A stretch of DNA of 64,000 nucleotides from Myxococcales bacterium (GTDB taxonomy: Bacteria > Myxococcota_A > Polyangia > Haliangiales > Haliangiaceae). The stretch lies in assembly GCA_028287135.1 (NCBI GenBank), contig JAQBQE010000033.1:62001-126000 (forward strand). Direction: 5' to 3'. A model generated the notes under the pieces. That model was not told where the DNA came from. It searched no databases and worked only from the letters and a program-made list of their open reading frames with translations. This document shows, piece after piece, positions 44,937 through 54,490 of the stretch (the first letter of the stretch is position 1; each line of letters begins with the position of its first letter). The translations under genes and the position numbers were made by a program.

Positions 44937-45950
44937 TTGTCGCGCACAAGGCGCCTCGCCGTTCTCGGTGCCAAGCTCGTCGTCGCAGCCCTGCTGATCG
45001 GATGGCTGCTGCGGGCGGGCACGCTCGATCTCGGTGCATTGAGGTTGTTCGTCGATCGGCCCGAGCTGTTGCTCGCAAACCTCGCCACCCTGGCATTTGC
45101 CGTGGTCCTCGGCGCGCTGCGCTGGCGCCTCCTGCTCCGACTGGCGGATGTGCACCTGTCCGTTGCGCGTTCCTTGCAGCTGCATCTCACCGCCCTGTTC
45201 TTCAATATCGTGATCCCCGGCAACATCGGCGGTGATGTCCTGAAGTCGGTGTACGTCGCTCGCGATGTCACCCCGGCACAACGCCCGACGGTCTACCTGA
45301 TCGCCTTTGTGGATCGCCTGATCGGGGTCGCGAGCCTTGTCGTGATCGCCGGAGTCGTCGTGGTGCTACGTGGAGAAGCAGTATGGGAGACGCCCGGGTT
45401 GCGAGAGCTGGCGATCATCGTCCTCATCCTGCTCGCACTCACGCTGCTTGCTCCGATCGTCGTCCTGGTGCTCGTCGGGCGCACCGTCGAACGCGTCGAG
45501 GTGGCGCGTACAGGGTCGTCACGCGTCAGAGCTCTGATCCGTCAGCTCGTGTCGGCGACGCGGTTGATCTCTGCCGGCCCAGGAACCTTGATCGGAGCGC
45601 TCGGGCTCGCCGTGGTCATGCACCTGACCGGCATGCTGATCTTCGCCGTGCTCGCGACGGCTGTCACCGCCGACAACGTCTCGCTGTGGGGCATCGCCAG
45701 CGTATATCCACTGGGAATGCTGACTCTGCTGATGCCGATCTCGCCGTCAGGAATCGGCGTCGGCCACGTCGCGTTCGAGCGGCTGTTTTCGCTCGTCGGG
45801 CTGACCGGGGGGGCCACCGCGTTCAACCTGTTCCTGATCGGACAGACGGTACCGTGCCTGGTGGGCGCATTCCCTTACCTGACGTTGCGGCGACACTTTG
45901 CGCCGCCGACGATCGACGAAGCTCACGCACAGCAAGCAGGAGTCAGCTGA
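44937..45950 (+). CDS. Lysylphosphatidylglycerol-synthase-type membrane protein (UPF0104-like)
   Basis: 337 codons from the TTG at 44937; no better in-frame start is seen. Eight or so hydrophobic helices, with NIVIPGNIGGDVLKSVY near residue 85 and LLMPISPSGIGVGHVAFERLF near 260, fit the LPG_synthase_TM family. These are membrane flippase or synthase-like domains found alone beside glycosyltransferases. It lacks the soluble aminoacyl-transferase domain of MprF, so a transport or lipid-glycan role is more likely than lipid lysylation. It is joined to the methyltransferase gene by TGATG. Confidence 0.85.
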   Translation: MSRTRRLAVLGAKLVVAALLIGWLLRAGTLDLGALRLFVDRPELLLANLATLAFAVVLGALRWRLLLRLADVHLSVARSLQLHLTALFFNIVIPGNIGGDVLKSVYVARDVTPAQRPTVYLIAFVDRLIGVASLVVIAGVVVVLRGEAVWETPGLRELAIIVLILLALTLLAPIVVLVLVGRTVERVEVARTGSSRVRALIRQLVSATRLISAGPGTLIGALGLAVVMHLTGMLIFAVLATAVTADNVSLWGIASVYPLGMLTLLMPISPSGIGVGHVAFERLFSLVGLTGGATAFNLFLIGQTVPCLVGAFPYLTLRRHFAPPTIDEAHAQQAGVS

Positions 45951-46801
45951 TGCTGTCAGGAACGACAATCGATCTGAGCGAGCTCGCAAGCGGTCTCGTG
46001 CTCGACGAGGACGGGATCTGGCGGCCGCGCGAGGATCTCGATCACACCGTCAGCTTTCCGCACGATGGCCACGAAGCATGCTTCCAGATCGAGGACAACT
46101 CGTTCTGGTTCGCTCATCGCAACGCATGCATCACTGCGGCGCTTGGCCGCGAACGTGTCCAGGGTGTGCTGCTCGACGTCGGTGGTGGCAACGGCGCGGT
46201 GAGTCAGGCTCTCGAGGAGAGTCAGATCGAGACCATCCTGCTCGAGCCGGGCCCCGAGGGTGCGCGCAACGCTCGACGACGCGGCCTCCGCAACGTGGTG
46301 TGCGCAAAGCTGGAGGACGCGGGCTTTCAGCCCGAGGCGTTCGGAGCCGCTGGCTTGTTCGATGTTGCAGAGCACGTGGTCGATGACGACAGGCTGCTGC
46401 GCGATGTGCACCGCGTGCTGCGGCCGCGCGGCGTCCTGTGCATCACCGTGCCCGCGTATGGCTGGTTGTGGTCGGCCGAGGACGATGTGGCAGGCCACCA
46501 TCGCCGATACACGCTGGCGCGCCTCCGCGCGCTCCTCGAGCGCTGCGGGTTCACCGTTCGCTTCGAGACGTATTTTTTCGCGCCGCTCACATTGCCAATC
46601 TTCGTGGTCCGCAGCCTGCCGCATCGCGTGCGCCAGCGCAGCGCACCCAGCGTCGAGAGCGGCGCCGCGAAACAGCATGTGCCGTCGCCGATACTGCGTC
46701 GCGTGGTCGATGCGATGCTTGCCCCCGAGCTCCAGTGGATCAGCGCGGGACGGTCGATCCCGTTCGGTACGAGCTGTCTGGCCGTCGCCGTGAGGACATG
46801 A
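45950..46801 (+). CDS. SAM-dependent methyltransferase
   Basis: 283 codons from the ATG at 45950. The SAM site is LLDVGGGNGAVSQAL near residue 64, with post-motifs DVAEHVVDDDRLLRDVHRVLRPRG near 130 and ITVPAYGWLWSAEDDVAGHHRRY near 160. These last forms are common in methyltransferases of polysaccharide loci acting on lipid-linked or nucleotide sugars. It overlaps both neighbours. The substrate is unknown. Confidence 0.85.
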   Translation: MLSGTTIDLSELASGLVLDEDGIWRPREDLDHTVSFPHDGHEACFQIEDNSFWFAHRNACITAALGRERVQGVLLDVGGGNGAVSQALEESQIETILLEPGPEGARNARRRGLRNVVCAKLEDAGFQPEAFGAAGLFDVAEHVVDDDRLLRDVHRVLRPRGVLCITVPAYGWLWSAEDDVAGHHRRYTLARLRALLERCGFTVRFETYFFAPLTLPIFVVRSLPHRVRQRSAPSVESGAAKQHVPSPILRRVVDAMLAPELQWISAGRSIPFGTSCLAVAVRT

Positions 46802-47379
46802 GTCTCGCGCGAGGTCGTGGTCGCCGTCCGGTCGCAGCGACGCAGGCGATTCCGAGCATCACGCTGGCGCCTCTGCGCCCCGCGCACGCGCCCGCGATCG
46901 TGCGCTGGCTCGGCGATCCGGTCGTCAGCGCGAACCTTGGGCTGCGCTCGAGGCCGACCCTCGTGCGGACGCGTGCATTCATCGCCGGGTCGAACACCGC
47001 CGCCGTGTGTGCACGCGCGATCTTGCTCGGGGCCCACCACGTCGGGACCGTGGTGCTCGATCAGATCGATCGCCACATTGGCAGGGCGCGCCTCCACATT
47101 TACATCGGTGACGCAGAGGCGCGTGGCCACGGCGTAGGAAAGCGAGCGGTCGCTCTGGCGCTGGCGCTCGCGTTCGATGAGCTCGACCTCCACAAGGTCT
47201 GGCTGACCGTCCACGAGCGTAATGCGGGCGCGATCCGAACCTATGAATCCGTCGGGTTTGCCATCGAGGGTCGTCATCGCAGCGAGTTCCTGCTCGACGG
47301 AGAGCGGGTCGACGAGCTGTACATGGGGGTGCTTAGATCCACGGTTCAGGTGCGCAAATCGGCTCGCCGCCGTCGCTAG
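46798..47379 (+). CDS. GNAT family acetyltransferase, RimJ/RimL-like
   Basis: 193 codons from the ATG at 46798 (ATGA with the previous gene). ITLAPLRPAHAPAIVRWLGDP near residue 20 is the usual start of this group. The acetyl-CoA loop is RGHGVGKRAV near 115, followed by LHKVWLTVHERNAGAIRTYESVGF. Members acetylate protein N-termini or amino sugars (as PseH does). Its position in a glycan operon favours an amino-sugar substrate. Confidence 0.84.
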   Translation: MSLARGRGRRPVAATQAIPSITLAPLRPAHAPAIVRWLGDPVVSANLGLRSRPTLVRTRAFIAGSNTAAVCARAILLGAHHVGTVVLDQIDRHIGRARLHIYIGDAEARGHGVGKRAVALALALAFDELDLHKVWLTVHERNAGAIRTYESVGFAIEGRHRSEFLLDGERVDELYMGVLRSTVQVRKSARRRR

Positions 47380-47404
47380 CGCGTCGTGGTATAGACGGGG
47401 CGCC

Positions 47405-48442
47405 GTGAGAGAGCGCCTCCTCGAGTTCATCGCGTGCCGCACCTGCGGCGCTGACTTCGACCTCCGGGTCGACACCAAGGATCCCGACGGCGAGATCATG
47501 ACCGGCGCGCTGAGCTGCGCGAAGTGCATGACCGACTTCCCGATCCTCCGGGGCATTCCGCGGTTCATCGCCGGCGTTCGCACCGAGGACGACCTGCGCA
47601 AGGTCTACGCGGACTCGTTCGGCCACCAGTGGACGACCTACAACTGGCTCCGCGACGAGGACGAATTCGAGTTCTACGCGATCACGGATCTCAAGCCGGA
47701 GGACCTGACTGGCATGACCGTGTTCGACGCTGGCTGCGGTGGCGGTCGCGTCGCACGCCACCTCGCGCCGCGGTGCAAGGAGCTGTTCGCTCTCGACTTC
47801 TCGATCGCCGTCGACAAGGCCTTCGAGCTGTGCCGCCCGTATGGCAACGCACATTTCATTCAGTGCGACGTCAACGAGCACCCGTACAAGGCGGGCAAGT
47901 TCGACTTCGTGCACAGCCACGGGGTCCTGCACCACACGCCCGACACCAAGCGTTCGTTCGATAACCTCCCGCGACTGGTCAAGCCAGGCGGTCTGTTCTA
48001 CGTCGCCGTGTTCCGCCAGGCGGCACTGCCGCTGCGGGTCTCCGACGGCGCATGGCGCTCGGTGCTGAACAAGCTGCCGATTCCGGTGATGGACAAGGTG
48101 TGCGGTGCGATGAGCTACCTCTCGCACGTCCCCGCGCCGATCTTCTTCAAGCGGTTCTTCTGGTTCTCGCTGCAGAAGACCCACGAGATCCGGAAGTGCT
48201 GCCTCTACGACTGGTACGCGCCGCAGTACCACCACGAGCACACGGTCGAGGAGGTCCAGGGCTGGTTCCGCGACGCCGGCTTCGCCGATCCGACGTACAT
48301 CAATGCCTGGCCGTACTGCCCGCCCGAGGAGAAGTACCGGATCCCGACGTTCAAGGACAGCCTGCGGCTCGGCACCCTCCTCGGCGTGATCGGTCGCAAA
48401 GAGGCCGTCGCTGCGCGAGCGGTCTCCGCCGCCGCACAGTAG
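47405..48442 (+). CDS. Methyltransferase with N-terminal zinc-binding Trm112-like segment
   Basis: 345 codons from the GTG at 47405. Cys11/Cys14 and Cys38/Cys41 (ACRTCGADF ... CAKCMTDFPILRGIPRF) form the Trm112-like domain often found before glycan methyltransferases. The SAM site VFDAGCGGGRVARHLAP follows near residue 102 and HSHGVLHHTPDTKRSF near 170. It probably methylates a sugar or a carrier-linked intermediate. The AsnB-type gene begins 2 bp after its stop. Confidence 0.86.
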   Translation: MRERLLEFIACRTCGADFDLRVDTKDPDGEIMTGALSCAKCMTDFPILRGIPRFIAGVRTEDDLRKVYADSFGHQWTTYNWLRDEDEFEFYAITDLKPEDLTGMTVFDAGCGGGRVARHLAPRCKELFALDFSIAVDKAFELCRPYGNAHFIQCDVNEHPYKAGKFDFVHSHGVLHHTPDTKRSFDNLPRLVKPGGLFYVAVFRQAALPLRVSDGAWRSVLNKLPIPVMDKVCGAMSYLSHVPAPIFFKRFFWFSLQKTHEIRKCCLYDWYAPQYHHEHTVEEVQGWFRDAGFADPTYINAWPYCPPEEKYRIPTFKDSLRLGTLLGVIGRKEAVAARAVSAAAQ

Positions 48443-48444
48443 CC

Positions 48445-50274
48445 ATGTGCGGGATCGCTGGGTACGTCGGGCCGCGCGAACAAGGACGACTCGAGGCGAT
48501 GGTGGGCCAGATGGTCCATCGCGGCCCGGATGACGACGGCTTCTACGACACCGCCACCGTCCACCTCGGGATGCGCCGGCTCTCGATCGTCGATCTCGAG
48601 AATGGACAGCAGCCCAAGACCAGCGCCGATGGCCAGATCGTCGTCCTGTTCAACGGCGAGATCTACAATCATGTCGAGCTGCGCACCGAGCTCGAGGCTG
48701 CCGGCTGCCGGTTCGAAAGCCACTCGGATACCGAGGTCCTGGTCCACGGCTACCTGACGTGGGGCCTCGCGATGCTCGATCGGCTGGTCGGCATGTTCGC
48801 GATCAGCCTCTACGATCGGCGTTCCGGCGAGCTGATCCTGATCCGTGATCGGCTGGGCAAGAAGCCGATCTACTACCTCGATGAACCTGGCCTCTTCGCC
48901 TACGCGAGCGAGTACCCGGTGCTCGCGTCGTTGCTTCCCGATGGCGAGCAGTACCTCGATCGGTCCTCGCTCGCCTGGTACTTCAGCCAGAAGACGACAC
49001 CCGCCGATCGGGCGATCGACACGCGGATCAAGAAGGTCCCCCCGGGACATCTGCTACGCGTCTCCTCCACGGGCGCGGTCGTCGCCGAGCGGTGGTGGTC
49101 GATCGCGGCGGGCCGTGTCGCCGTCGGCGCCAGCGAGGCCGCGATCGTCGACGACATCGAGCAGCTCCTGACCAGTGCGGTGAAGCTGCGGATGCGCGCC
49201 GACACCGAGGTCGGAGCGTTCCTGTCCGGCGGGATCGACTCGAGCCTGTGCGTCGCGCTCGCGTCGCGCTGCACCGACAAACCGCTGAAGACGTACTGCC
49301 TCATCTACGATCAGGAGATCAATCACAAGGGCGCGGATCGACGGTGGGCGAATTCGATCGCGGAGCGCTACGGAACGCGTCATCGCGAGATCCTGCTGAC
49401 GCCCGCGATCCTCGTGGAAGACCTACCGCGGATCATCCGGCATTACGGCCAGCCGAATTCCGCTGTGCTGTCGAACTGGTTCATCTCGAAGGAGATGGGC
49501 AAGGAGCTCAAGGTCGCGCTGTCAGGCGACGGCGCCGACGAGCTGTTCGGATCGTACTATCTCCATCGCGCGGCTGCCGCTGTGGCGGCGCTCGAGGCCG
49601 GTGACGACGCTCTACTTGCGCGAATCCCTGCTGGTGAAGCGGAGTTTGCGCGCACGCATCGCGGCCAGCCGCACGCCCTCCTCGCCGATGCGTTCGCAAT
49701 CTTCTCCGACGAGGAAATGCAGCGACTCGCGCCGACCCTCGGAGCCTCGAGCCGCGAGATGTTGCAGGCGCGCGAGCGCGACCTGGCGACTCAGCACGTC
49801 GTCGATCGAGCGCTCGAGTTCGACTGCCGCAATCTGCTCGTCGATCAGATCCTCAACTACTCCGATACGCTCTCGATGGCGCACTCACTCGAGGTGCGGA
49901 CGCCGTTCCTCGATCATCGCCTCGTCGACTACATGTTCTCCGTGCCGGCAGATCTCAAGATGCGTCCGGGCGAGACGAAACGTTTGCTCAAGCAGGTGGC
50001 CGCGCGGTACCTGCCCGAGGAGCTGATCACGCGTCCGAAGGAAGGCTTCGTCGAGCCAGCGGTCTACTGGATCGGCGACGCGCTCCGGGATTTCTGCCGC
50101 GCGCACCTGCTGGCCAGTGGCTTCAATCGCCTTGGTCTCCTCGACGCTTCCTACGTCCGTGCCCTCGTCGAGCGTTTCGATCGCGACAAGGACTTCACGA
50201 CCGGCAAGAAGGTGTGGAACCTCCTCGTGTTCGCCATCTGGGAGGCACAGCTGCCGGCGAGCTCTGTGAGCTGA
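48445..50274 (+). CDS. asnB: Asparagine synthase (glutamine-hydrolysing) type amidotransferase
   Basis: 609 codons from the ATG at 48445. Cys2 is the glutaminase nucleophile (MCGIAGYVG), with VHRGPDDDGFYD and LFNGEIYNH downstream. The synthetase half has the PP-loop FLSGGIDSSL near residue 253 and LSGDGADELFGSY near 355. The overall order equals AsnB, but such proteins in polysaccharide loci often amidate a sugar carboxyl group (WbpS-like) instead of aspartate. Being co-transcribed with methyltransferases and an HTTM-like protein, glycan amidation is a real alternative. Confidence 0.85.
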   Translation: MCGIAGYVGPREQGRLEAMVGQMVHRGPDDDGFYDTATVHLGMRRLSIVDLENGQQPKTSADGQIVVLFNGEIYNHVELRTELEAAGCRFESHSDTEVLVHGYLTWGLAMLDRLVGMFAISLYDRRSGELILIRDRLGKKPIYYLDEPGLFAYASEYPVLASLLPDGEQYLDRSSLAWYFSQKTTPADRAIDTRIKKVPPGHLLRVSSTGAVVAERWWSIAAGRVAVGASEAAIVDDIEQLLTSAVKLRMRADTEVGAFLSGGIDSSLCVALASRCTDKPLKTYCLIYDQEINHKGADRRWANSIAERYGTRHREILLTPAILVEDLPRIIRHYGQPNSAVLSNWFISKEMGKELKVALSGDGADELFGSYYLHRAAAAVAALEAGDDALLARIPAGEAEFARTHRGQPHALLADAFAIFSDEEMQRLAPTLGASSREMLQARERDLATQHVVDRALEFDCRNLLVDQILNYSDTLSMAHSLEVRTPFLDHRLVDYMFSVPADLKMRPGETKRLLKQVAARYLPEELITRPKEGFVEPAVYWIGDALRDFCRAHLLASGFNRLGLLDASYVRALVERFDRDKDFTTGKKVWNLLVFAIWEAQLPASSVS

Positions 50275-50275
50275 G

Positions 50276-51736
50276 ATGGATCCGGCGAACTATGTGCTGG
50301 CTCGCCAGTTCGCGGGCGTCCTGTTCTTCCTCGATCTGCTGCTCTATCTCCCGTACGCGAACGTGTGTCTTGGAGCCGGGTACTGGGGCGGCGGCCACAA
50401 GCACGTGCTCCGAGTCGTCGCACCGATCTGGGCGGCCGCCTCGATCGCGCTGGTGCTCGGCGTCTATCCTCTGATCGCGGCGGGCGTGTTGTGGCTGGTG
50501 TTCCGCCACTACTACGTCGCCAACCGCTGGAATAACGCGTTCCGCGGCGGCGGGGCACCCGGCTTCATGTCGCACTGGGTCGCGATGTACCTGGTGTTGT
50601 TCGAGCTCGCGCGCGTGCTCGATACGTCGGGTGGTCTCGTCCACTGGGTGCGATTGATGTCGAACGTCGACTTTGGAGTGATCCTGCTGTGCTCGGGCAC
50701 GTACAAGGCACTGTCGGGCTACCTGCGCGGCGAAGGCATGGAGTACGGGCTGGCAAATCCGTTCTGGGGGTACTGGTTCGGCTGGTTCAAGCGGCGACGT
50801 CCGTCGCACCTCGGGTTCCGGCTGCAGAATATCTGGGCGCCGATCGCACAGATCTCGACCGGCGTGTGTCTGCTTCTCGGTGCGTCGACGACGTGGTTCC
50901 CCGAGATCCGCTGGGCCGGCGCGGTGCTGTGCATCCTGTCGTTCGGCTATCTGCTGCCGACGGTCCGGCTCGGCCGGCTCGCAGTGCTGATGATGGTCCC
51001 GGCGCTGTGGTTTCTGCCCGAGCTCGGCGTGGCACTGCCCGAGCCGCTCGCGCGTTCGCTGCCGGCCTCCGTGGTGCCCGACGTCGTGATCACGATCCTC
51101 GTCGGCACCATCATCGCGTACATCGCCGTTCTCCCCGTGCTGAAGGTGATGCAGTACCTGAACCTGTTCGCGAAGATCGAGCTGCCAGGGCCGCTGCAGA
51201 AGGGGCTGACCTGGTACGCGAACAAGGTCCCGATCATCATGTGGCGCGTGTTCACGCCCGACGTGACCAACTTCTTCGTCCGCATTCACCGCGTCGATCG
51301 CGCGACCGGTGCGAAGACGCCGCTCGTCCACGAAGACACGACCTATAGCTATCGCGACCTTCGCCAGTGGCGGCGATCGCTGCGCTATCTCCACGTCACC
51401 GAATCGATCGCGCTCACCACCGTATTCACCACGCTCAAGTACTTCCGGTCGCAGCGCGCGCTGTTCGAGGAGCGGCTGCGGGCGTATGCGCCGACGCTCG
51501 GCGAGCCCGGCGCTCTCCTCGAGTTCGAGTACGTTGCGATCCTCAAGGGCGAGGAGACGTTCGAGTTCCTGCCCGTCACCCGGTTCACGATCGATCTCGT
51601 TTCCAACGAGATCACGGAGGACCGGCTGGTGCCCGAGTTCGAGTACGACGCACCGGCGAAGTACAGCCACATCAAGGAGACGGCCGGCTACGGGACGTAC
51701 GCGCCGCGCGATCCCGCCAGCGCGGCCGCTCGCTGA
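50276..51736 (+). CDS. HTTM-like polytopic membrane protein with soluble C-terminus
   Basis: 486 codons from the ATG at 50276, one base after the asnB stop. About eight hydrophobic segments resemble the horizontally transferred transmembrane (HTTM) or vitamin-K carboxylase-like fold: FFLDLLLYLPYANVCLG at the N-terminus, FRHYYVANRWNN and NPFWGYWFGWFKR in loops. The last 170 residues are soluble (VRIHRVDRATGA, FEFLPVTRFTID). Function in the operon is unknown; a redox or transfer reaction on a lipid-linked substrate would fit. Confidence 0.65.
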   Translation: MDPANYVLARQFAGVLFFLDLLLYLPYANVCLGAGYWGGGHKHVLRVVAPIWAAASIALVLGVYPLIAAGVLWLVFRHYYVANRWNNAFRGGGAPGFMSHWVAMYLVLFELARVLDTSGGLVHWVRLMSNVDFGVILLCSGTYKALSGYLRGEGMEYGLANPFWGYWFGWFKRRRPSHLGFRLQNIWAPIAQISTGVCLLLGASTTWFPEIRWAGAVLCILSFGYLLPTVRLGRLAVLMMVPALWFLPELGVALPEPLARSLPASVVPDVVITILVGTIIAYIAVLPVLKVMQYLNLFAKIELPGPLQKGLTWYANKVPIIMWRVFTPDVTNFFVRIHRVDRATGAKTPLVHEDTTYSYRDLRQWRRSLRYLHVTESIALTTVFTTLKYFRSQRALFEERLRAYAPTLGEPGALLEFEYVAILKGEETFEFLPVTRFTIDLVSNEITEDRLVPEFEYDAPAKYSHIKETAGYGTYAPRDPASAAAR

Positions 51737-51742
51737 CGGGAC

Positions 51743-52816
51743 TCACGCGCTCGCGTTGTCGGACCGCGGTGCTTCGAGCGCAGCCACGGGAGCCTTCGTC
51801 TCGGGCAGCCGGAGCAGCGGCTCGTCGAGCAGCTGCAGCGGGCCGCCGTAGGTCTCGCGGATCACGAACAGCGGGCGTTGCTGGACCTCGGCCAGGATCC
51901 GCCCGATGTAAAGGCTGGCGACGCCGATGATCATGATCTGAACGCCACCGAGGAACACGATCACTGCGATCGTCGACGCATAGCCCGGAAGCAAGGTCCG
52001 GAAGAACAGCTTGTCCGCCACGATCGCGGTGCCGAGCAAGCCTCCGATCATCGCCATCACCAGGCCAAACTTCGCGGCGAGCCGCAGCGGAAAATCAGAG
52101 AACGAGATGATCGACGCGATCGCAAATCGCACGCGGCGACGGAAGTTATAGCTGGACGAGCCCGCGCGCCGGCTCTGGTGCTCGATATCGACCCAGCCAC
52201 AGCGCAGGCCGAGCCAGTTCTCGAGCCCGGGCAGGTAGCGGCTCTTCTCGCTGAGGCCGTTGTAGGCGTCGACCGCGCGTCGGGTCATGACGCGCATCAT
52301 CGACATGTTGATCGGCGTCTTGTTGCCGGTGAACCGATTCATCGCGGAGTGAAACAGGTACGAAGTGACTCGCGAGGACAGGCGCATGGCGCGACGCTTG
52401 TACAGACCCACGACGATGTCGTGATCGCCGGCCTTCACTGCATCGAGCAGCAGCGGCAGCTGGTGCGGCGGATCTTCCTGGTCGACATTGAGCGCGGCGA
52501 CCCACGCACCGCTGCTCGCGCGGTAGCCCGCGGAGATCGCGATGTGCTGGCCGAAGTTGCGGCTGAGCACCAGCATCTTCGCGAATGCGAACTCGTCGCA
52601 GACCTGCTTGAGCATCCGCGGCGAGTCGTTGCTGCTGCCATCGTCGACGAAGATGACCTCGACGTCGCGCGCGAGGTCGTCATGGCCGAGGTAGCCACGG
52701 AATGTCCTCGCGATCTCGCGACAGAAGTCCCTGGCGAGGGCTCCATCATTGAAGATGGGGACGACGACGGAATACTGCAGAGCGCCGGTCTTAACGGCTT
52801 TTCCGCGCCGGTTCAA
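51743..52816 (-). CDS. GT2 family glycosyltransferase, GtrB/ArnC-like
   Basis: 357 codons from the TTG at 52816. GT-A motifs are VVVPIFNDGALARDF near residue 17, FVDDGSSNDS near 55 and NVDQEDPPHQLP near 109, where the usual D-D-Q-H is D-Q-E-D. Two C-terminal helices and the end LYIGRILAEVQQRPLFVIRETYG are typical of polyprenyl-phosphate sugar synthases. It is convergent with the HTTM-like gene and divergent from rfbA. The altered metal-site neighbourhood may change sugar choice. Confidence 0.86.
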   Translation of the reverse strand: MNRRGKAVKTGALQYSVVVPIFNDGALARDFCREIARTFRGYLGHDDLARDVEVIFVDDGSSNDSPRMLKQVCDEFAFAKMLVLSRNFGQHIAISAGYRASSGAWVAALNVDQEDPPHQLPLLLDAVKAGDHDIVVGLYKRRAMRLSSRVTSYLFHSAMNRFTGNKTPINMSMMRVMTRRAVDAYNGLSEKSRYLPGLENWLGLRCGWVDIEHQSRRAGSSSYNFRRRVRFAIASIISFSDFPLRLAAKFGLVMAMIGGLLGTAIVADKLFFRTLLPGYASTIAVIVFLGGVQIMIIGVASLYIGRILAEVQQRPLFVIRETYGGPLQLLDEPLLRLPETKAPVAALEAPRSDNASA

Positions 52817-52884
52817 GGGACCTCACCGGCGGACGCCGGCTCAGCATCGCGGCGGCGCGACCTCCGCTCTGTTAAGGTTCTCGC

Positions 52885-53757
52885 GTGAAAGGCATCGTGC
52901 TTGCCGGTGGCGCCGGAACCCGGCTGTATCCGATGACGCGCGCAGTGAGCAAGCAGCTCCTCGCCGTCTACGACAAGCCGATGATCTACTACCCGCTGAG
53001 CACACTGATGCTCGGTGGCATCCGCGACATCCTCCTGATCTGCACGCCCCGCGATCGCCAGGCCTTCGAGGCGACTCTCGGCGATGGCTCGAGCTTCGGG
53101 ATCCGGCTCTCGTATGCCGAGCAGTCCGCTCCAAGAGGAATCGCAGAAGCGTTCCTGATCGGCGCCGACTTCATTGGCTCCGATCCCGTGGCTCTCGTTC
53201 TCGGTGACAACCTGTTCTACGGGATGGGGCTGACCGCCCTCTTCGAGGGTGCCGCGCGCCTGACCACCGGCGCGCTGATCTTCGGCTACTACGTCAAGGA
53301 CCCGCGCGAGTACGGCGTCGTCGAGTTCACGCAGAACCTCGACGTGCTCTCGATCGAGGAGAAGCCCAAGGCGCCCAAGTCGCACTACGCGGTTCCTGGC
53401 CTGTACTTCTATGACAACGACGTGATCGCGATCGCGCGTGAGTTGAAGCCCTCTGCGCGCGGAGAGCTCGAGATCACGGACCTCAATCGCGTCTACCTCG
53501 AAGCCGGCAAGCTTCGGATCTCGCTGATGGGGCGCGGTACCGCGTGGCTGGACACTGGTTCGCCCGATGCACTCCTCCAGGCGAGCAACTTCATCCAGAC
53601 CGTCGAGACGCGGCAGGGGCTCAAGATCGGGTGCCTCGAGGAGATCGCGTACCGCAAGGGCTTCATCGACGTCGAAACGCTTCGCTCGATCGGAACGTCG
53701 CTCGAGAAGACCGAGTACGGCCAGTACTTGCTCGCGCTTGCCAGCGAAGTGCAGTGA
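52885..53757 (+). CDS. rfbA: Glucose-1-phosphate thymidylyltransferase
   Basis: 290 codons from the GTG at 52885. [20 protein letters not shown], then [20 protein letters not shown], at the N-terminus, VLGDNLFYG near residue 108 and [11 protein letters not shown] near 195 give RfbA/RmlA without gaps and at normal length. It makes dTDP-glucose from dTTP and glucose-1-phosphate. No rfbB, rfbC or rfbD is in the window, so the next steps must be encoded elsewhere. A deleted copy of the same gene survives at 19632-19715. Confidence 0.95.
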   Translation: MKGIVLAGGAGTRLYPMTRAVSKQLLAVYDKPMIYYPLSTLMLGGIRDILLICTPRDRQAFEATLGDGSSFGIRLSYAEQSAPRGIAEAFLIGADFIGSDPVALVLGDNLFYGMGLTALFEGAARLTTGALIFGYYVKDPREYGVVEFTQNLDVLSIEEKPKAPKSHYAVPGLYFYDNDVIAIARELKPSARGELEITDLNRVYLEAGKLRISLMGRGTAWLDTGSPDALLQASNFIQTVETRQGLKIGCLEEIAYRKGFIDVETLRSIGTSLEKTEYGQYLLALASEVQ

Positions 53758-53761
53758 CGCG

Positions 53762-54490
53762 ATGAGCGTGGTCGGCGTCATTCTCCAACCGAGTTACGTA
53801 CCGTGGCGAGGGGTGTTCGATCTGATTCATCGCGCGGACGTCTTCGTGTTCTACGACGACGTCCAGTACGACAAGCACGGCTGGCGAAACCGCAATCGGA
53901 TCAAGACGTCGGCCGGCACGCAGTGGCTGACGATCCCGGTGAGCTCGAAGGGGAACGTCACGGAAGGGTTGATGCTCTCCGACGCACGCATCACCTGGAA
54001 TCAGGACTGGGCGAGGAAGCACGCGATGACGTTGCGTCAGTCGTACGCAAGGGCGCCGTTCTACGCGACGTATGCACCGCTGATCGATTCGTTCTACGCG
54101 ACCCGCCCCGAACGCCTGATCGACTTCACCATCGAGACCACGCTGGCGCTCGCGAAGCTTCTCGGGATCACGACGACGCGGTTCGTGCGGTCGTCAGAGC
54201 TCGGGATCAAGGGTGCAAAGACGGAGCGGCTCGTCCGCATCCTGGAGACGGTCGGTGCGACCCACTACATCAGCGGGCCTTCCGCAAAGGAATACATCGA
54301 CGATGCGCTGTTTGCCGAGGCAAAGATCGGCCTCGAGTACATGATCTATGACTATCCCGAGTACGAGCAGCTGCATCCGCCGTACGATCCAGGGGTGTCG
54401 ATCCTCGACCTGCTGTTCATGAAGGGCGCGCAAGCCCCGGAGTACATCTGGGGCAACAAGACGGCGCGCGCGCAATCGGGGACGGCATGA
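53762..54490 (+). CDS. WbqC family protein
   Basis: 242 codons from the ATG at 53762. LQPSYVPWRGVFDLIHRADV, then FVFYDDVQYDKHGWRNRN, at the N-terminus and HYISGPSAKEYID near residue 175 are hallmarks of WbqC-like proteins. They are found beside dTDP-amino-sugar aminotransferases in O-antigen loci and are probably involved in sugar amine acylation or transfer. It lies between RfbA and the WecE-type enzyme, overlapping the latter by 4 bp. Confidence 0.9.
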   Translation: MSVVGVILQPSYVPWRGVFDLIHRADVFVFYDDVQYDKHGWRNRNRIKTSAGTQWLTIPVSSKGNVTEGLMLSDARITWNQDWARKHAMTLRQSYARAPFYATYAPLIDSFYATRPERLIDFTIETTLALAKLLGITTTRFVRSSELGIKGAKTERLVRILETVGATHYISGPSAKEYIDDALFAEAKIGLEYMIYDYPEYEQLHPPYDPGVSILDLLFMKGAQAPEYIWGNKTARAQSGTA

